Assembly: GCF_000384475.1 (NCBI RefSeq)
Contig: NZ_ARWB01000001.1
Span: forward strand, 3,351,039-3,415,038
Origin: Methylopila sp. M107
GTDB taxonomy: Bacteria > Pseudomonadota > Alphaproteobacteria > Rhizobiales > Methylopilaceae
Length of the DNA stretch: 64,000 bases
Direction of reading: 5' to 3'
The notes under the pieces were generated by a model. The model did not search any database and was not told the origin of the DNA. It was given only the letters and a program-made list of their open reading frames with translations. Positions 1 through 7,646 of this stretch are shown one piece after another. The stretch's first letter is position 1. Every line of letters begins with the position of its first letter. A program made the translations under genes and the position numbers.

Positions 1-359
1 ATGCCGTCGTTCTGCATCACGCCGCGCTTGCCGATCTCGGCCCCGTGGCGGTCCAGGAACGTCACCGACATGTCGCCGCGGTTCAGCCAGTCGTCGGTGG
101 TCTCGCGGAACGCCGGCTGCGCGAGCGCGAGGATCACGACCGACGCCGCGACCCCGAGCGTCGCCGCCTCGCCCAGCCCCTCGGCCAGCCACCGCCGCCA
201 ACCCCTTGCGCGGAAACGATCAAACGCCCCGCAGACGCCGTCCCATTTGCGCGTCGCGCCCGGCAGCAGGCTCGCCACGGCGTCGTCGATCCATGCGTCG
301 GCGGCGAGCATCCGCCGCTTCAGCGCGGCCCGCTTCCTGCCGGTGAACCAGTCGCCCAA
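1..359 (-). CDS. Penicillin-binding protein 1A, N-terminal part (runs off left edge)
   Basis: Partial gene read on the minus strand; only about 119 N-terminal codons are present. The translation starts with a short basic cytoplasmic tail, then a hydrophobic anchor (around LGVAASVVILALAQPAF), then VTFLDRHGAEIGKRG, the signature segment at the start of the periplasmic region of alphaproteobacterial bifunctional PBP1A (glycosyltransferase/transpeptidase, peptidoglycan synthesis, inner membrane). No ATG fits. A TTG at 359-357 is preceded by GGGAG about 7 bases upstream and gives the expected basic start GDWFTGRKR, so I chose it. The catalytic domains lie outside the window. Family call is fairly sure; the start is less so. 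Confidence 0.72.
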   Translation of the reverse strand, partial: MGDWFTGRKRAALKRRMLAADAWIDDAVASLLPGATRKWDGVCGAFDRFRARGWRRWLAEGLGEAATLGVAASVVILALAQPAFRETTDDWLNRGDMSVTFLDRHGAEIGKRGVMQNDG

Positions 360-587
360 CCGAACGCTCCCAAGTTCTGCGGCCGCCGCCCGCCGACGCG
401 GGCCTTCCCGCGAAAATCCCGGAACGACGCGCCGTCCGAAACGACTTGACCCTTTCGGCCCGCGCGCGCAAGAGCCGTGCCGGACGGGATATGGCCCATA
501 TGGCCCGGTGGCCGCACCGCCCGGCCATGGGCCATATCCACCCCAAGCGCGCGACGCCCCGAAACCTCAGGACCTCAGGCCCTCGAA

Positions 588-1160
588 ATGCAGCGAAAGC
601 CGGGCCGAACCGCCGCAGAGGAGCCCACCCGGCCCGTGCGGCCCGTCGACCGGCCGGCGGCCGCGCAGGCCGGCCAACCGGCGGAGCCGTTCTGGCGCAC
701 CAAGACGCTGCGCGAGATGACCGCGGCCGAATGGGAGAGCCTCTGCGACGGCTGCGGCCGCTGCTGCCTGCTGAAGCTGCAGGACGAGGACACCGACCGC
801 ATCGCCTACACCGACGTCGCCTGCCGCCTGCTCGACTGCGACAGCTGCCGCTGCTCGAACTATCCCGAGCGGGCGAAACACGTCCCCGACTGCGTCCAGC
901 TGACGCCCGCGGTGGTGGAGGAGATCGGCTGGCTCCCAAAAACCTGCGGCTACCGCCTCATCCGCGACGGCGAGGATCTGCGCTGGTGGCACCCGCTGGT
1001 GTCAGGCTCTGCGGAGACCGTCCACGAAGCCGGCGTCTCGGTTCGGGACAGGGTGTTCTGTTCCGAGACCGAGATCGCCGAGGAGGATTTGGAGGACCGG
1101 ATGGTGAGCTGGCCGGCGAAGGGGGCGGGCGGGGCTGCAAAGAAATATGAAAAAATATAA
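588..1160 (+). CDS. YcgN/UPF0260 family cysteine-cluster protein
   Basis: A 190-residue protein whose core begins [20 protein letters not shown], followed by CDGCGRCC and many further cysteines ([12 protein letters not shown], then a later C in the C-terminal half). This is the UPF0260/YcgN family, cysteine-rich cytosolic proteins with a CxxCxxCC cluster thought to bind metal or an Fe-S centre; biochemical role unknown. The frame is open further upstream (to 477), but that extension is low complexity; the ATG at 588 leaves a short Pro/Arg-rich leader before the family core. It is divergent from PBP1A, so 360-587 should hold both promoters. An abrupt drop in GC begins at its 3' end. Confidence 0.8.
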   Translation: MQRKPGRTAAEEPTRPVRPVDRPAAAQAGQPAEPFWRTKTLREMTAAEWESLCDGCGRCCLLKLQDEDTDRIAYTDVACRLLDCDSCRCSNYPERAKHVPDCVQLTPAVVEEIGWLPKTCGYRLIRDGEDLRWWHPLVSGSAETVHEAGVSVRDRVFCSETEIAEEDLEDRMVSWPAKGAGGAAKKYEKI

Positions 1161-1268
1161 ATCAATCTGCAGTAATCCACTATATAATTTCAATTTTACA
1201 AATACGAATATTTCGCACCAATAATAATAATAAATATTTGCTAATTTAGATAAATGAGTTTGAACTTA

Positions 1269-3167
1269 TTATTCACCCCAATCTCTATTAAGCGGGCCTC
1301 GCGTATCTAAGTGTACGAATACGCTTGAAATCCCAATTCCCCCTTTGAAACGTCCCTCAGATCGGATCGATCTTAAAATATTGCCCCATTGAGCAGGCGT
1401 TCCTTTGTTTTTTACTTTAAAATCTACAGCGTAGAAGAGCATATGCGCACTGTCGGGCGATGAGCCAAGAGCTTTATTGTATGCAGAGCTTCGAAATGCC
1501 GAAATTATCTCGATTTCATTAATGTCATAAATATCCATAAATTGATCTAAGACTAAAGCGGTTTGCTTTATATTGGGCCATAGCTCGCGAGGCGGGAGGC
1601 TATTTAATTGAAAGCCTGTGCTCGTTGCGTCGCTGTTAGCCTTTCCAAGGAATAGCAGCTCTGCAGAGCTTAGATGCTTTAAATTCAGGTCTGCAAGAGA
1701 TGCTCGAAACGCTTCCAGATAATCAGCAGTTAACACGCGGGGACCCTCCTTGATGGCGGAGAGAAGAGCGTCTTCCTGAGATCTAAACGTCTTTTGTTCT
1801 TGCGCGAGATTGGATTCGCGCTTTAGCAGGAATGGAAACCCGACTATAGAAGACGCAAAGCTAACGCATATTATCAAAATAATTAAAATAATTGGGTAAG
1901 ATGACGGGTCTTTAACTGAAATAATCCGCCATTTTCTTCGTGCGCCTTTATCTAGTAGTGATACAATAGTCGGTAGTGATCTGGCCGAAATTGTATTGTT
2001 TTTTCTGCTATCTATATGAGAAAAAAGATAGGAAGAAATGGGATCTAGCTTCGATATCGCGGCTTCGTATCCATGCTGAATAAGTGTTTCGATTTCGACA
2101 TCGGAGAACGCATCGAGATCAGTCCTAATACGTTTTGCGCGGTTTTTATATTCAGGGGGAAGCCACGCGTTGGCGTGTATGCTGATTTTATCTGATATGT
2201 TGATAACATCAATGGGTATTTTTGGATGTATGTGGTCAGCACGTTTAAGTGTCGACTCACCTATTAATTTCATCATTATTTCAGTTGATCGAGAGGTTCG
2301 ATATGTGATCCAAGAATATCTGTCCTTGATATCCCAATCGAACTCCATGCTTGCATCTGAAACGATGAGTCGGTTGATTTTTGTGCCGTCATCTTCCGCT
2401 AACGTGCAAAGCTGGAAAAGCCCGAGATTATCGAAAATTCCACCGTCAGTTAGGAAGTCTATCGCGTGCGGCATCTCCCCCACTGAGGCACCTAATTTTG
2501 ATCTCTCAATTTCAACAGGAGGAAAAAGAGGTGGAAACGCCGACGAGGCGGTAACGGCCAGTGCCAATTGTTCTGAAGCAAGTGGGTGTGCTCGGCTTTT
2601 TGAAGGCCCAGACATGTTCAGGCCGAATTTTGTAAATGCATACAAATCACCAGTGGTAAGGCTAGTGCTAAGTATGTATAATTCAGGTCGATGTAACTCT
2701 GCAGACCCTCCGAGTTCAGATAAAGTCGCATTTTTGAAAAGATTCTTTTGATATTCGCGCTGGAGAAGTTTAGTTCGATGAGAAAATTGAGGAAAAAAAC
2801 GTATTGGAAAAAACAAAATGCTTAATAGCCATCTTCTAACAACGCGACCACGGATGTCGAGTCCGCCAAATTTAATAAGTTCTGATTCTACACAATTATA
2901 TTCGGCTTGGCCCCCAGTGTATTTATCCCAATTCAAAACAAGATGGGCAGCGAGAATGCTTCCGCCAGATACGGAGCAGATATGAGTAACTCTCTTTAGT
3001 AAGGGTTCTCCAAGATCATTCTTGCAGTCGCGCAATGCTCTTATCAAGCCAAGATGAAAAAATGTTGCTCTCAGGCCGCCTCCTGAAAGACAAAGACCCA
3101 AGTTCAACGAACTTGAAGCAATATCATCAGTTGATGATTGTGATGACGTCGAGGTTGACTGTTCCAT
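1269..3167 (-). CDS. Patatin-like phospholipase fused to an M15-type peptidase domain
   Basis: 632 residues. Residues about 22-255 form a patatin domain: oxyanion loop GGGLRA (29-34), nucleophile Ser67 in SVSGG (the first Gly of GxSxG is Ser) and the catalytic Asp241 in DGGIFDNLG. Residues about 424-447 are one strong transmembrane helix. The C-terminal part (about 480-632) matches the Peptidase_M15_3 pattern: SAFRSSAYNKALG, then His575...Asp582 (HxxxxxxD) and HLD with His619, which would be the zinc ligands of a D,D-carboxypeptidase-like or endolysin-like fold. The plausible topology is a cytosolic lipase and a periplasmic peptidoglycan-cutting domain, or the reverse. AT-rich codon use differs from all neighbours. 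Patatin call is sure, M15 call is likely, function is unknown. Confidence 0.82.
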   Translation of the reverse strand: MEQSTSTSSQSSTDDIASSSLNLGLCLSGGGLRATFFHLGLIRALRDCKNDLGEPLLKRVTHICSVSGGSILAAHLVLNWDKYTGGQAEYNCVESELIKFGGLDIRGRVVRRWLLSILFFPIRFFPQFSHRTKLLQREYQKNLFKNATLSELGGSAELHRPELYILSTSLTTGDLYAFTKFGLNMSGPSKSRAHPLASEQLALAVTASSAFPPLFPPVEIERSKLGASVGEMPHAIDFLTDGGIFDNLGLFQLCTLAEDDGTKINRLIVSDASMEFDWDIKDRYSWITYRTSRSTEIMMKLIGESTLKRADHIHPKIPIDVINISDKISIHANAWLPPEYKNRAKRIRTDLDAFSDVEIETLIQHGYEAAISKLDPISSYLFSHIDSRKNNTISARSLPTIVSLLDKGARRKWRIISVKDPSSYPIILIILIICVSFASSIVGFPFLLKRESNLAQEQKTFRSQEDALLSAIKEGPRVLTADYLEAFRASLADLNLKHLSSAELLFLGKANSDATSTGFQLNSLPPRELWPNIKQTALVLDQFMDIYDINEIEIISAFRSSAYNKALGSSPDSAHMLFYAVDFKVKNKGTPAQWGNILRSIRSEGRFKGGIGISSVFVHLDTRGPLNRDWGE

Positions 3168-3643
3168 TGCATGAAACCTTGAGAAAGGCGACCAGCTAGG
3201 CAGCGCTCATTCGAAACATTTCACGAGACGGGTGATGCGGCAATTTCAAATTTATAGCTAACGGTTCCTGCTTCTGTGATCGCGGTCGACGACACCGTGC
3301 CATCTCTGAACACGATCTTTTCTAGACTGGAGTAAGGGTAGCGGTTTGTGAGGGCGATCCTACGCTGCCGGAGGCGTGACCGAGGGTCGGCGATAGTCCA
3401 TCAAGAAAGGAGCGTGACGGGGTGAAGGGTCAACTCACTTTGATCGAGATCGAGCGGGTATTGAACGCGCAAAGGTTGTCGATACCGTCGGATCTGCTCT
3501 GCGTATGCGCCGTGGCGGCGTATCTCTCGGGCACAGACGCTAGTCACGCAGAAGTTTCCATCGACTGCGGCAGCGAATAACGATGCCCGTTGAGCCTCCT
3601 TGATGGGATGGGAAAATAATCCATACCATGCTATGCTCCCCGC
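3168..3643. other. Intergenic stretch without a confident gene
   Basis: 476 bases between the patatin-like gene and the HTH gene. Apart from the orphan coding tail at 3221-3400 I see no gene, tRNA or clear repeat. A long minus-strand open frame that continues into 4375 is the shadow of the HTH gene. Confidence 0.5.
3221..3400 (-). pseudogene. Orphan C-terminal coding tail, possibly a gene remnant
   Basis: Between stops on the minus strand lies a 60-codon open stretch that reads like protein, including IALTNRYPYSSLEKIVFRDG and ending YKFEIAASPVS. It has no ATG or good ribosome binding site; only an internal GTG is available. Its AT-richer end sits at the border of the island, so it could be the stub of a gene removed when the island entered. 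I do not recognise the family. Low confidence; it could be chance. Confidence 0.2.
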
Positions 3644-4240
3644 ATGGCCAAACCTCCCGAACCCGTCCGTTCCCGCCCATTCGTCGCCGTCGATCCGGCC
3701 GCCCTTGCGCGCGCCAGGGAGCTCTATGAGCGGGGAAACACGCGGGTCTCGGAGATCGCGGTGCTGCTCGGTATGTCGGAGACGACCTTCTACCAGCGCG
3801 TGCGCGTCTGGGGCTGGGCGCGGCGCAGGCGCAGGCGGGTCGGGAAAAACCGGCCGGCGGGCGCGGGCAGGGGGCCGGTCGAGAATTGGTCGCCGGAGGC
3901 CGATCCCGCGCTCTGGCTCGGGAGCAATTGGGCGCCGGACGGCAAGGTTTCGGAGCGCGAGCGCCGCTTCGTCGAAAGCCCGGCGGCGAACGCCGAGGCC
4001 GCCCTTCGCCGGCGCGACCGCGAGACGGAGCGGTGGGCGGCCGGGATGGCGTCGCTCGCAAAATCCTTGCGTGAGCTCGCCGAATACGACCGGGAGCAGG
4101 CCGAGCGCGCGCGGAAAAGCGGGCGCGACGTGGGGGAGGCGGCCGGGGCGGCGGACGTTGAAGCGCTGCAGAGGGTGATTTCGGAGCAGTTGCGGCGGCG
4201 GTTCGGAGCCGAGGCGGAGGCGGAGCCCTCTCGAGGGTGA
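3644..4240 (+). CDS. Small helix-turn-helix protein of unknown function
   Basis: 198 residues. Residues about 20-55 (ALARARELYE ... VSEIAVLLGM ... TTFYQRVRVWGW) form a helix-turn-helix resembling those of alphaproteobacterial hypothetical proteins and phage terminase small subunits. It is followed by a basic run (RRRRRRVGKNR) and a long charged helical C-terminal half rich in Arg, Glu and Ala that probably forms a coiled coil. No catalytic motif is visible. The gene stands alone, with a short AT-rich upstream region (about 3600-3640) that could hold its promoter. A DNA-binding role is inferred from the HTH only. Codon use is typical of the host, unlike the island to its left. Confidence 0.65.
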   Translation: MAKPPEPVRSRPFVAVDPAALARARELYERGNTRVSEIAVLLGMSETTFYQRVRVWGWARRRRRRVGKNRPAGAGRGPVENWSPEADPALWLGSNWAPDGKVSERERRFVESPAANAEAALRRRDRETERWAAGMASLAKSLRELAEYDREQAERARKSGRDVGEAAGAADVEALQRVISEQLRRRFGAEAEAEPSRG

Positions 4241-4298
4241 CCGGGGGTCGGCGCAGCGGCTCGAAGGATGAATGGGGAGCGCCCTTTCCGGAGAGGCC

Positions 4299-4385
4299 TG
4301 ATCCCCCTCACCCGCTTCGGCTTCGCCTCGCGACCCTGGATCAAGTCCGGGGCAGGCTCTCTCCCCACAGGGCAAGGGTGAACGG
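4299..4385. repeat. Partial copy of a palindromic intergenic repeat
   Basis: This stretch contains the repeat-family words ccccctcacccgcttcgg and ctctccccacagggcaaggg, which also end the element inside ispE (24605-24730). Only the right half is recognisable here; the left arm is missing or decayed. Confidence 0.5.
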
Positions 4386-4488
4386 CGGAGCCGCTTGCGC
4401 CATTCGCGCGGCGCCCCGCGTCCCCGCCATCACGGCGCCTTGATTGGGTCGTGAGCTTCGCCGTGAGGGACCGATCGAGGATTTTGTG

Positions 4489-4845
4489 ATGCGTATCCGT
4501 TACGTCGCTCTGACGCTGGCGGCGGGGCTCGCCGTGTCCGCCGCGGCGCTTGCGCCGGGCGCGGCGCGGGCCGCCGATTACGCCGACGGCTATTCCGACT
4601 ATGACCGTGGCCCGGCGCCCGTCCGCTACGAGCGGCGGGTGATCGAGGAGGACTATGACGAGCCCGTCGTCGAGGAGCGCGTCGTGCGCCGGCGCTATGT
4701 CGAGGCGCCGGCCGTCTATGTGGGGCCGCGCTATTACGGGCCCGGGCCGCGTTTCTACGGCCCGCGCTACTATGGCGGTCCGCGCTGGGGCCGTCGCGCC
4801 GGCTTCTACGGGCCGCGCCGCTGGGACCATCGCGGCCGCTGGTGA
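4489..4845 (+). CDS. Small secreted Tyr/Gly/Arg-rich protein
   Basis: 118 residues from the ATG at 4489; an in-frame ATG at 4444 gives an unlikely leader. A clear signal peptide (basic start, then LTLAAGLAVSAAALAPG, likely cut after ARAAD) is followed by an acidic/basic segment (RRVIEEDYDEPVVEERVVRR) and a low-complexity tail of repeated GPRYYGP/GPRFYGP units. It has no enzyme motif. Such small exported proteins are common in Hyphomicrobiales and are probably envelope-associated; the role is unknown. It lies near a second exported acidic/basic protein (5253-5645) of similar style. Confidence 0.68.
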   Translation: MRIRYVALTLAAGLAVSAAALAPGAARAADYADGYSDYDRGPAPVRYERRVIEEDYDEPVVEERVVRRRYVEAPAVYVGPRYYGPGPRFYGPRYYGGPRWGRRAGFYGPRRWDHRGRW

Positions 4846-4901
4846 AAGCTTCGGCTCCGGGCGGCCGCGTGCGTGACGCGCCGCCCGGAGTTTTCCGGTC
4901 C

Positions 4902-5054
4902 TTAAAGGCGGCCGAGCAGCGCCAGCACGATCAGCACCAGCAGCACGAGGCCGATGATGCCGCCCGGCCCATAGCCGAAGCCGCGCGAATGCGGCCACAG
5001 CGGCAGCACGCCGACCAGGACCAGGATCAGGATGACGATCAGAATTGTGGACAT
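4902..5054 (-). CDS. DUF3309 family small membrane protein
   Basis: A 50-residue protein starting MSTILIVILILVLVGVLPLW, then a short PHSRGFGYGPGG loop and a second hydrophobic helix (IIGLVLLVLIVLALL). This arrangement of two hydrophobic segments around an aromatic/Gly loop is the DUF3309 family, tiny inner-membrane proteins widespread in proteobacteria and of unknown function. The start at 5054 was chosen because it begins exactly at the conserved MSTIL; an ATG ten codons upstream (5084) would add a basic leader not seen in the family. Confidence 0.78.
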   Translation of the reverse strand: MSTILIVILILVLVGVLPLWPHSRGFGYGPGGIIGLVLLVLIVLALLGRL

Positions 5055-5252
5055 CACGCAACGCTCCCTCTCGGTGCGGCGCAAGTCCGCCGCAAGGTTA
5101 CGCGCCCTCTGATCCCTGAACTGTTTTGGCGGCGCGCCGGTTCCCCGTGGGGGGAGCCTTACGATTGACTTTGCGGGCGACTGCGCGAGTTAGGCCGGCG
5201 AGGGGCGAAGTCGCCGCGCCTGTTCGGCGCGCACTCCGCAGGAGCATTCGAC

Positions 5253-5645
5253 ATGCGCATCGCGCTTGCCGCCGCCGCTTTGTCGGCATTTGTTGTTTCG
5301 GTTCCGGGCGTCGCGTCGGCGCAAGGGGTCGTGATCGAGGAGCGTCGCGATCCGGAGATCGTCGTCCGCGAGCCGGAGGAGCGCGTCATCGTGCGCGAGC
5401 CGCGCGAGCGGGTCGTCGAGGAGGAGCGCGTCCAGGTGCGCCGCGCGCCGGATTCGGTCCGCCGCTATGTCATCGAGGAGCGGCGCCCGTCGGTGCGCTA
5501 CGAGCGCCGCGTCGTGGTGGGCGACGTGCTGCCCGACGACGTCGAGCTGCATGACGTGCCGGATTCCGACTATGGCTACACGGTGCTGAACGGCCGCCGG
5601 GTGGTGGTCGACGACAACCGCCGCGTGGTCGACGAGTTCGACTGA
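5253..5645 (+). CDS. Secreted DUF1236-like protein with charged repeats
   Basis: 130 residues. The signal peptide (MRIALAAAALSAFVVSVPG, cut near ASA-Q) is followed by imperfect Glu/Arg/Val repeats (REPEERVIVREPRERVVEEE) and a C-terminal domain with VGDVLPDDVELHDVP and YTVLNGRRVVVDDNRRVV, which resembles DUF1236 of rhizobial exported proteins. A periplasmic or outer-envelope location is predicted; the function is unknown. GGAG lies about 10 bases upstream of the ATG. It ends 5 bases before the convergent porin gene. Confidence 0.75.
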   Translation: MRIALAAAALSAFVVSVPGVASAQGVVIEERRDPEIVVREPEERVIVREPRERVVEEERVQVRRAPDSVRRYVIEERRPSVRYERRVVVGDVLPDDVELHDVPDSDYGYTVLNGRRVVVDDNRRVVDEFD

Positions 5646-5650
5646 AGGCT

Positions 5651-7042
5651 TCAGAACGTCACGATCGTCGTCACGCCGAACACGGTCGCGTTGGGGATGC
5701 GCGGGCCGCCGTCCTCCGGCGGGCCGCCGCCCGGGCGCATGACATATTGGAACGTCGGCGCGACCGTCATGCCGGGCAGAACTTGCGCCTTGTAGGTCGC
5801 CTCGATCTTGGCCTCGTAGCGGCGGATCGCGCCGTCGGCCGCCGCCCGGTCGACCGCCGCCAGGCCCGGCGAAAAGTCCGCCCAGGCGACCGCGACGCCG
5901 GCGAGGTCGTCGGGCCGGCCGGGCAGGAGCCCCTTGGCGGTCAGGCCGCCGTCGACATAGGCCGAGATCGTGTTGCGGTCCTTCGGGCCCCAGACGGCGC
6001 GCAAGAAGAAGCCGATTCCGCGCTCCGGATCGTCGCCCGAGAAGCGCCAGAGCTGCTGGTCGAGCACGGCGTAGAGGTTGAGGTTGCCGTCGTGGCGGCG
6101 CGGGTCGTCGTTCGAGCCGGGCGCGCCCAGCGTCAGGCCGTCGGTTCCGCGCTTCAGGTCGTCGAAGTCTCCGAAATGACCGTAGCCGCCGAGCTTCAGC
6201 TTCGCCGGCAGGCCGCCAAGGCCTTCGAAGCGGTAGCGCGCCTCGGCGATCATGAAGGGCGGGTCGCCCAACCGGAAGTTCAGCCCGTGCGGGTTCGCCT
6301 TTTCGGCGTCGAGCGCTTTGGGGCGCGCGGCGTATCCGTTGTAGATCGCGCCGATGACGGTGAGGCGGTCCGAAACGTCGTACTGCGCCTGCGCGCCCAG
6401 GACCGCGAGCGGATAGGCCGGGCCTTCCTGCGGCAGGTTGAGCGAGGGGGCCGCGGCCCAGCCGAAGGTCGCGCCGATGAAGACCTGTTCTGCGTGGTCG
6501 GAGATGAAATACTCCTCGTCCGAAGCGAGCTGTCCGAACTTCAGCGTCAGATTTCCGAGCTTCTGCTGGTAATAGGCCTCGAACAGGCGGGTGGTGGGGC
6601 GCGCGCCGATGTCGTTCACCGACAGGACGTTGCCGATATACTCTTCCGACAGGTCCCGGCCGTGGATCTGCAGCATGTCGACATGGACCGAGGCGTCCTT
6701 GACGCCGGCGATCGTCTCGAGGTCGGCGTCGATCGCGACCTTGAGCAGGCCGCTATAGGTCGCGCCCTCGCGCATGCCGCCGTGGAGGTTGGCGCGCGGG
6801 TCGGAGAAGTAGAAGCCGGAGAAGGTCAGGCCCTTGGCGGCGAGCGCGTCGCGGGCGTTTTTGATGGGGCCGAGCGCCGGGACGCTGTCGAGGATCGACG
6901 GGTCGCGGTCGTCGTCGTCGTCCTGCGCCGGAGAGGCGACGGCTGACCCCGGCTTCGCGTCGTCGTCGTCGGCCATCGCGGGCGCCGGGGCGATCGCCGC
7001 CAGCAGCGCCGCTGCAAATCCCGCCCGACTGAGACGCCGCAT
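5651..7042 (-). CDS. OprB-family carbohydrate-selective porin
   Basis: 463 residues from the ATG at 7042, which opens a signal peptide (RRLSRAGFAAALLAAIAPAPAMA); an upstream in-frame ATG at 7126 would put a long arginine-rich leader before it. The mature protein begins with a short acidic stretch and then GLTFSGFYFSDPRANLHGG, and continues with alternating beta-strand patterns typical of OprB/CarO porins (for example LEAYYQQKLGNLTLKFGQLA and a strand-like terminus ending VTTIVTF with C-terminal Phe). Outer-membrane uptake of sugars is the usual family role. No sugar-metabolism genes are adjacent, so the substrate cannot be inferred. Confidence 0.85.
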   Translation of the reverse strand: MRRLSRAGFAAALLAAIAPAPAMADDDDAKPGSAVASPAQDDDDDRDPSILDSVPALGPIKNARDALAAKGLTFSGFYFSDPRANLHGGMREGATYSGLLKVAIDADLETIAGVKDASVHVDMLQIHGRDLSEEYIGNVLSVNDIGARPTTRLFEAYYQQKLGNLTLKFGQLASDEEYFISDHAEQVFIGATFGWAAAPSLNLPQEGPAYPLAVLGAQAQYDVSDRLTVIGAIYNGYAARPKALDAEKANPHGLNFRLGDPPFMIAEARYRFEGLGGLPAKLKLGGYGHFGDFDDLKRGTDGLTLGAPGSNDDPRRHDGNLNLYAVLDQQLWRFSGDDPERGIGFFLRAVWGPKDRNTISAYVDGGLTAKGLLPGRPDDLAGVAVAWADFSPGLAAVDRAAADGAIRRYEAKIEATYKAQVLPGMTVAPTFQYVMRPGGGPPEDGGPRIPNATVFGVTTIVTF

Positions 7043-7167
7043 GCCGTTTCCCCGAAGTCCGCGTCTCTCGCGCGCTTCGCGGGACCATGCGTCGAGGGCG
7101 CCGCCACGCGCAATGCGACGGCGCAACGAAACACATTAAGTGATTTCTAAGCGACAGGTTCGTCTTT

Positions 7168-7322
7168 CCCTTCTCCCCTTGCGGGAGAAGGTGGCCGGAG
7201 CGTCAGCGGAGGTCGGATGAGGGGTCCGGTTCCGGATTGGACGCCGCGCTCGACGCTCGCTGTCGCGCATTATCCGGAAGCGGACCCCTCACCCTTACCC
7301 TCTCCCACAAGGGGAGAGGGGA
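7168..7322. repeat. Palindromic intergenic repeat, copy 1
   Basis: Starts with the hairpin ccttctccccttgcgggaga and ends with ccctctcccacaaggggaga; the inner arms gatgaggggtccggttcc and ggaagcggacccctcaccc are also complementary, so the whole unit can fold on itself. A second copy follows directly in the same orientation (7343-7493). Confidence 0.85.
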
Positions 7323-7342
7323 GGCGGAGGCGTTGCGGTCTT

Positions 7343-7493
7343 TCCTTCTCCCCTTGTGGGAGAAGGTGGCCTCGGCGGAGCCGAGGTCGGATGTGGGGTC
7401 CGGTTCCGAAATGGGCGCCCCGCTCGACGCTCGCGATCTGCGCTTGATCCTGAAGCGACCCCTCACCCTTACCCTCTCCCACAAGGGGAGAGG
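7343..7493. repeat. Palindromic intergenic repeat, copy 2
   Basis: Same architecture and near-identical arms to the copy at 7168-7322, with differing central bases (ctcggcggagccgaggtcgg instead of the copy 1 core). The two tandem copies fill most of the 604-base gap between the porin start and the efflux adaptor gene. Confidence 0.85.
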
Positions 7494-7598
7494 GAGACGG
7501 AGAGGTCGCGTTCACGCTGTGGTTCGGACCGCCAAATTTCTGCTGCAACGCAAAAATCGTCGGCCTGCGCGCCTTGACTTTCTTCCTTCCGAAAACCA

Positions 7599-7625
7599 TA
7601 CCTATCGGTACGATACCAATCGGTA
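7599..7625. promoter_or_regulatory. Tandem TetR-type operator upstream of the efflux operon
   Basis: Two 12-base near-palindromes, TACCTATCGGTA (7599-7610) and TACCAATCGGTA (7614-7625), lie 22 bases before the adaptor start codon. A related word, TACCGACCGATA, sits just upstream of the TetR gene at 14014. This supports repression of both by that TetR; inferred, not shown. Confidence 0.62.
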
Positions 7626-7646
7626 CACATTTCGGGACGCTTACAA

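Larger units (their letters stand above)
1140..3400. other. AT-rich island, probably horizontally acquired
   Basis: Base composition changes sharply just after 1140: AT-rich runs including an (AAT)n tract near 1218-1235, AT-ending codons throughout the patatin-like gene, and a return to GC-rich sequence by about 3400. No integrase, att-like direct repeat or transposase was found at either edge, so the mode of entry is unknown. The island carries one intact gene and an orphan coding tail. The foreign origin is inferred from composition only. Confidence 0.6.

Noticed and set aside
1215-1240. (AAT)n tract suspected to be an array
   Set aside because: Only a few AT-rich triplets; no spacer-repeat structure, so no CRISPR.
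3401-4375. 324-codon minus-strand frame over the HTH gene
   Set aside because: Pro/Arg/Ala shadow of the plus-strand HTH gene; its tail beyond the gene has no family pattern.
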